A DNA stretch of 9,381 bases from the NCBI GenBank assembly GCA_023433445.1, contig JAEZCS010000017.1:1-9381 (forward strand). Direction: 5' to 3'. Source of the DNA: Pseudomonadota bacterium (GTDB lineage Bacteria > Pseudomonadota > Alphaproteobacteria > Sphingomonadales > Sphingomonadaceae). Each line of letters begins with the position of its first letter. Within the stretch, counting starts at the first letter, position 1. Of this stretch, positions 7,091 to 9,381 are shown in pieces. The notes under the pieces are model-generated. The model had not been told where the DNA came from. It ran no database searches and was given only the letters and a program-made list of their open reading frames with translations. Both the position numbers and the translations under genes were made by a program.

Positions 7091-8080
7091 ATGAGAGGAT
7101 ATATTCATTCTGCTCGCCCGGCTGGTGCCGCGATTGCCGCTGTTCTGGCCCTTGGTTCAACCTATTCTTTCGCGCAGGAAGCTATTGCTCCCGACGCGGC
7201 CACGCCAACTGTCGTCGTGCCACCGCCGGTCGTGACGCCCGCAGCGCCAGCCGCGCAGCTGATGGTCCAGCCGATCAGCTCGGTTGAAGAGAGGCTGAGC
7301 GCTGCGGTGGCAGCTTCCGAGGCGGAAGCGGCGGCGGCTCCTGTCGCTGATCAGCCGAGCACGCGCACGGCTGCAGCGCCGGTAAGGTCGGCTCCGAGGG
7401 CGGAGGTTGCGCGGCCTGCTGTGGCGCCATCGACTGAGCGGGCAGAGGCTCCGACTGTGGTCCCGCCGCAGAGCGCAACCCCAGTTGCCCCGGCGCCGGC
7501 TCCTGAGATGAGCGAAGCAGCGCCGGCAGCCGCTGTCGCTGCTGAAGCGCAGGAGGTTCGTCCTGCCGATGCCGGTACAAACGAATCGCTGCTGTGGGCC
7601 TTGGGCGGTGGTGCGCTGCTGCTTGTTGGGCTCGGCGGGACAGCCCTGGTTCGCCGCCGCCGCCGTAGCGGTGTGGAAGCGGAAGACGCAGTTTTGACCA
7701 CGGCGCCCGCTCCGCTCGTTGAGAAGCCTGCTCCCGCAGCGCCCGTCTTTGTCGAGCGAGAGCCGGTGCCTGAAGCGCCCGTCGCGCGCGCGCCCCTTGC
7801 CGCTGCGCCGCTTGGCGCCGGGGTTGCTCATGGCTCCAGCCTCGCGGCCATGGTCGCCGCTCCGCCGAGCGCGGAAAATCCTTTCCGCACGCATCGCAAG
7901 CGGTTGGCGCGGGCGCGGTACTTGCTCGCCCAGCAGGAAAAGCGGGAGCAGGTGCCCTATGGCGATGCGCCAGCCGCCGTGCCGCCGCAGACGATCCATG
8001 CCGAACCGCAGACGCAGACCGTCTACCGCATGGGCGGGGACCGCAATCGCCGGATGACGTTCAAGCCGCAGACGCGGTAA
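7091..8080 (+). CDS. Ala/Pro-rich protein with signal peptide and one central TM helix
   Basis: The gene encodes 329 aa from ATG 7091. A longer form from GTG 7052 adds 13 residues ahead of the signal peptide and is less likely. No strong ribosome site is visible for either. Residues 1-28 form a signal peptide (basic start, hydrophobic core, SFA before QEA). Residues 30-163 are low-complexity Ala/Pro/Glu, typical of an extended cell-wall or periplasmic spacer. A TM helix (LLWALGGGALLLVGLGGTALV, 167-187) is followed by RRRRR, so the tail should be cytoplasmic. The tail is again Pro/Ala-rich, then has a basic helical stretch, NPFRTHRKRLARARYLLAQQ (263-282), which is the only segment that looks conserved. 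The family is not recognised. A membrane-anchored scaffold or a link between cytoplasm and envelope is possible. The gene has its own terminator after the stop. Confidence 0.78.
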   Translation: MRGYIHSARPAGAAIAAVLALGSTYSFAQEAIAPDAATPTVVVPPPVVTPAAPAAQLMVQPISSVEERLSAAVAASEAEAAAAPVADQPSTRTAAAPVRSAPRAEVARPAVAPSTERAEAPTVVPPQSATPVAPAPAPEMSEAAPAAAVAAEAQEVRPADAGTNESLLWALGGGALLLVGLGGTALVRRRRRSGVEAEDAVLTTAPAPLVEKPAPAAPVFVEREPVPEAPVARAPLAAAPLGAGVAHGSSLAAMVAAPPSAENPFRTHRKRLARARYLLAQQEKREQVPYGDAPAAVPPQTIHAEPQTQTVYRMGGDRNRRMTFKPQTR

Positions 8081-8101
8081 GTCGCCGGACGATCAGCAGA
8101 C

Positions 8102-8132
8102 AGGGGCGGCATCGTAAGGTGCCGCCCCTTTT
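8102..8132 (+). terminator. Intrinsic terminator after the Ala/Pro-rich gene
   Basis: AGGGGCGGCA at 8102-8111 pairs perfectly with TGCCGCCCCT at 8120-8129 (10 bp, mostly GC) around an eight-base loop, followed by a T run at 8129-8132. It lies 21 bp past the stop at 8080. The T run is short, but the stem is strong. It separates the upstream gene from argG. Confidence 0.88.
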
Positions 8133-8180
8133 GCATGGGTGATCCACGTCGATTCGGTTGCACTTGGGGCCGACCCCTGA

Positions 8181-8196
8181 TACCGGCGCGCCGGTA
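8181..8196 (+). promoter_or_regulatory. 16-bp perfect palindrome in the argG leader
   Basis: TACCGGCGCGCCGGTA is fully self-complementary and lies 48 bp before the argG ATG, between the upstream terminator and the gene. A TTGCAC at 8158-8163 with 15-17 bp spacing would put a weak -10 (GATACC or TACCGG) over its left edge, so a bound protein could block initiation. This is symmetry-based inference; no regulator is identified. A GGGG-CCGA-CCCC hairpin element just before it (8166-8177) could also form in the leader RNA. Confidence 0.4.
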
Positions 8197-8225
8197 ATTT
8201 CGCGCCAGCACCAGGCCAAGTTTTT

Positions 8226-8233
8226 AAGGAAGG
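8226..8233 (+). promoter_or_regulatory. argG ribosome binding site
   Basis: AAGGAAGG lies 11 bases before ATG 8245, a slightly long but workable spacing. It supports that ATG as the start, together with the family N-terminus that follows. Confidence 0.6.
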
Positions 8234-8244
8234 TCGCTCCACCC

Positions 8245-9381
8245 ATGTCCGATAAGATCAACCGCATTGTCCTTGCCTTCTCAGGAGGGCTCGACACAAG
8301 CGTGATCCTGAAATGGTTGCAGCAGACCTACCAATGCGAAGTCGTGACCTTCACGGCAGATCTGGGGCAGGGCGAGGAACTGGAGCCCGCGCGCCAGAAG
8401 GCCAAGCTGATGGGGGTGCGCGACGAGCATATCTTCATCGACGACCTGCGCGAAGAATTTGTGAAGGACTATGTGTTCCCGATGATGCGCGGCAATGCGC
8501 TTTATGAGGGACTGTATCTGCTGGGCACGTCGATCGCCCGCCCGCTGATCGCCAAGCGGCAGATCGAGATTGCGCGGCAGGTGGGAGCCGATGCCGTCAG
8601 CCATGGCGCGACCGGCAAGGGCAATGACCAGGTGCGTTTCGAGCTGGGCTATTATGCGCTCTCACCTGACATCAAGGTGATCGCGCCGTGGCGGGAATGG
8701 GACCTGACCAGCCGGACGCGCCTGATCGAATTTGCCGAGCAGCACCAGATTCCGATCCCTCGGGACAAGCGCGGCGAAAGCCCGTTTTCGACCGACGCGA
8801 ACATGCTGCACACCTCGTCCGAGGGTAAGGTGCTGGAAGATCCGTGGGAAGAAGTGCCCGACTATGTCTATTCGCGCACGGTGAACCCGGAGGACGCGCC
8901 GGACGCGCCCGAATATATCACGGTCGATTTCGAGCGTGGCGATGGCGTGGCGATCAATGGTGTCGCCATGAGCCCCGCAACGCTGCTCGAAACGCTGAAC
9001 GAATATGGCCGCAAGCATGGCATCGGCCGCCTCGATCTGGTCGAGAACCGCTTCGTCGGCATGAAGTCGCGCGGCATGTATGAAACGCCGGGTGGCGCCA
9101 TCTATTATCTCGCCCACCGGGGTATCGAGCAGCTGACGCTCGATCGGGGCGCAGCGCATCTGAAGGATGAGCTGATGCCGCGCTATGCCGAGCTCATCTA
9201 TAACGGCTTCTGGTTCTCGCCGGAGCGCGAGATGCTGCAGGCGGCAGTCGACTACAGCCAGGAGAAGGTTTCCGGCACGGTTCGGCTGAAGCTGTACAAG
9301 GGCAATGTCGGCGTGGTCGGCCGCAAGTCGCCCAAGTCGCTCTACAGCGAGAAGGTAGTGACGTTCGAGGACGATCAGGGC
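8245..9381 (+). CDS. argG: Argininosuccinate synthase, 3'-truncated by window end
   Basis: The enzyme condenses citrulline and aspartate with ATP to argininosuccinate, the penultimate step of arginine biosynthesis, in the cytoplasm. 379 codons are present and the frame is open at the window edge; the family is about 400 aa, so roughly the last 25 codons are missing. The start MSDKINRIVLAFSGGLDTS gives the ATP pyrophosphatase P-loop AFSGGLDTS (11-19). YLLGTSIARPLIAKR follows (91-105), then GATGKGNDQVRFE (121-133), the ATP/aspartate/citrulline site, DKRGESPFSTDANMLH near 175, and the C-terminal synthase part with ENRFVGMKSRGMYETPGG. All key motifs are intact. It has its own leader with a palindrome and is not part of the upstream operon. 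The identification is close to certain; the partial end is due to the window only. Confidence 0.97.
   Translation, partial: MSDKINRIVLAFSGGLDTSVILKWLQQTYQCEVVTFTADLGQGEELEPARQKAKLMGVRDEHIFIDDLREEFVKDYVFPMMRGNALYEGLYLLGTSIARPLIAKRQIEIARQVGADAVSHGATGKGNDQVRFELGYYALSPDIKVIAPWREWDLTSRTRLIEFAEQHQIPIPRDKRGESPFSTDANMLHTSSEGKVLEDPWEEVPDYVYSRTVNPEDAPDAPEYITVDFERGDGVAINGVAMSPATLLETLNEYGRKHGIGRLDLVENRFVGMKSRGMYETPGGAIYYLAHRGIEQLTLDRGAAHLKDELMPRYAELIYNGFWFSPEREMLQAAVDYSQEKVSGTVRLKLYKGNVGVVGRKSPKSLYSEKVVTFEDDQG

Noticed and set aside
7157..7999. 280-codon minus-strand frame opposite the Ala/Pro-rich gene
   Set aside because: Arg-rich, no motif or start site; a consequence of repeated GCN/CCN codons on the plus strand.

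Overview
The window is high-GC, densely packed bacterial chromosome. Gene content and codon use suggest an alphaproteobacterium, most likely a sphingomonad (Sphingobium, Sphingomonas or Novosphingobium type). The pointers are a DUF4169 gene, an Ala/Pro-rich membrane protein next to argG, and the style of the CDP-glycerol transferase-like gene. This assignment is inference; there is no rRNA or other marker. I see no insertion sequence, CRISPR array, tRNA or rRNA.

Region 1 (2-4145, plus strand) is a tight three-gene unit. It has a 5'-truncated gene for a predicted alpha/alpha-toroid plus beta-sandwich protein (heparinase II/III-like architecture), a UPF0104/LPG-synthase-TM (AglD-like) integral membrane protein, and a 563-aa polytopic membrane protein with GT-C glycosyltransferase-like features. 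The stop and start codons overlap (TGATG at 1514-1518, ATGA at 2454-2457), so translational coupling is likely. Together they look like the end of a cell-envelope glycan or glycolipid locus that begins left of the window.

Region 2 (4118-5356, minus strand) is a TagB/TagF-like CDP-glycerol glycerophosphotransferase family gene. It converges on region 1 with a 28-bp overlap of coding ends. Divergent from it is an acyltransferase-3 (OpgC-like) membrane gene (5573-6691). The 216 bp between the two chosen starts contains a minus-strand reading frame with coding-like codon use, which may mark a misplaced start or a frameshift.

Region 3 (6692-8132) has a small DUF4169 gene with a strong ribosome binding site, then a short regulatory stretch with two palindromes and a possible 24-codon ORF. 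Next comes a secreted or membrane-anchored Ala/Pro-rich protein with one central TM segment, closed by a clear intrinsic terminator (8102-8132).

Region 4 (8133-9381) is the argG (argininosuccinate synthase) leader, with a perfect 16-bp palindrome, and the first 379 codons of argG, cut by the window end.

The most interesting part is the envelope-glycan module (2-6691). It joins a toroid protein, a flippase-like UPF0104 protein, a GT-C-like enzyme, a polyol-phosphate transferase homologue and an O-acyltransferase, which could build and decorate an uncharacterised surface polymer. No single gene proves this.
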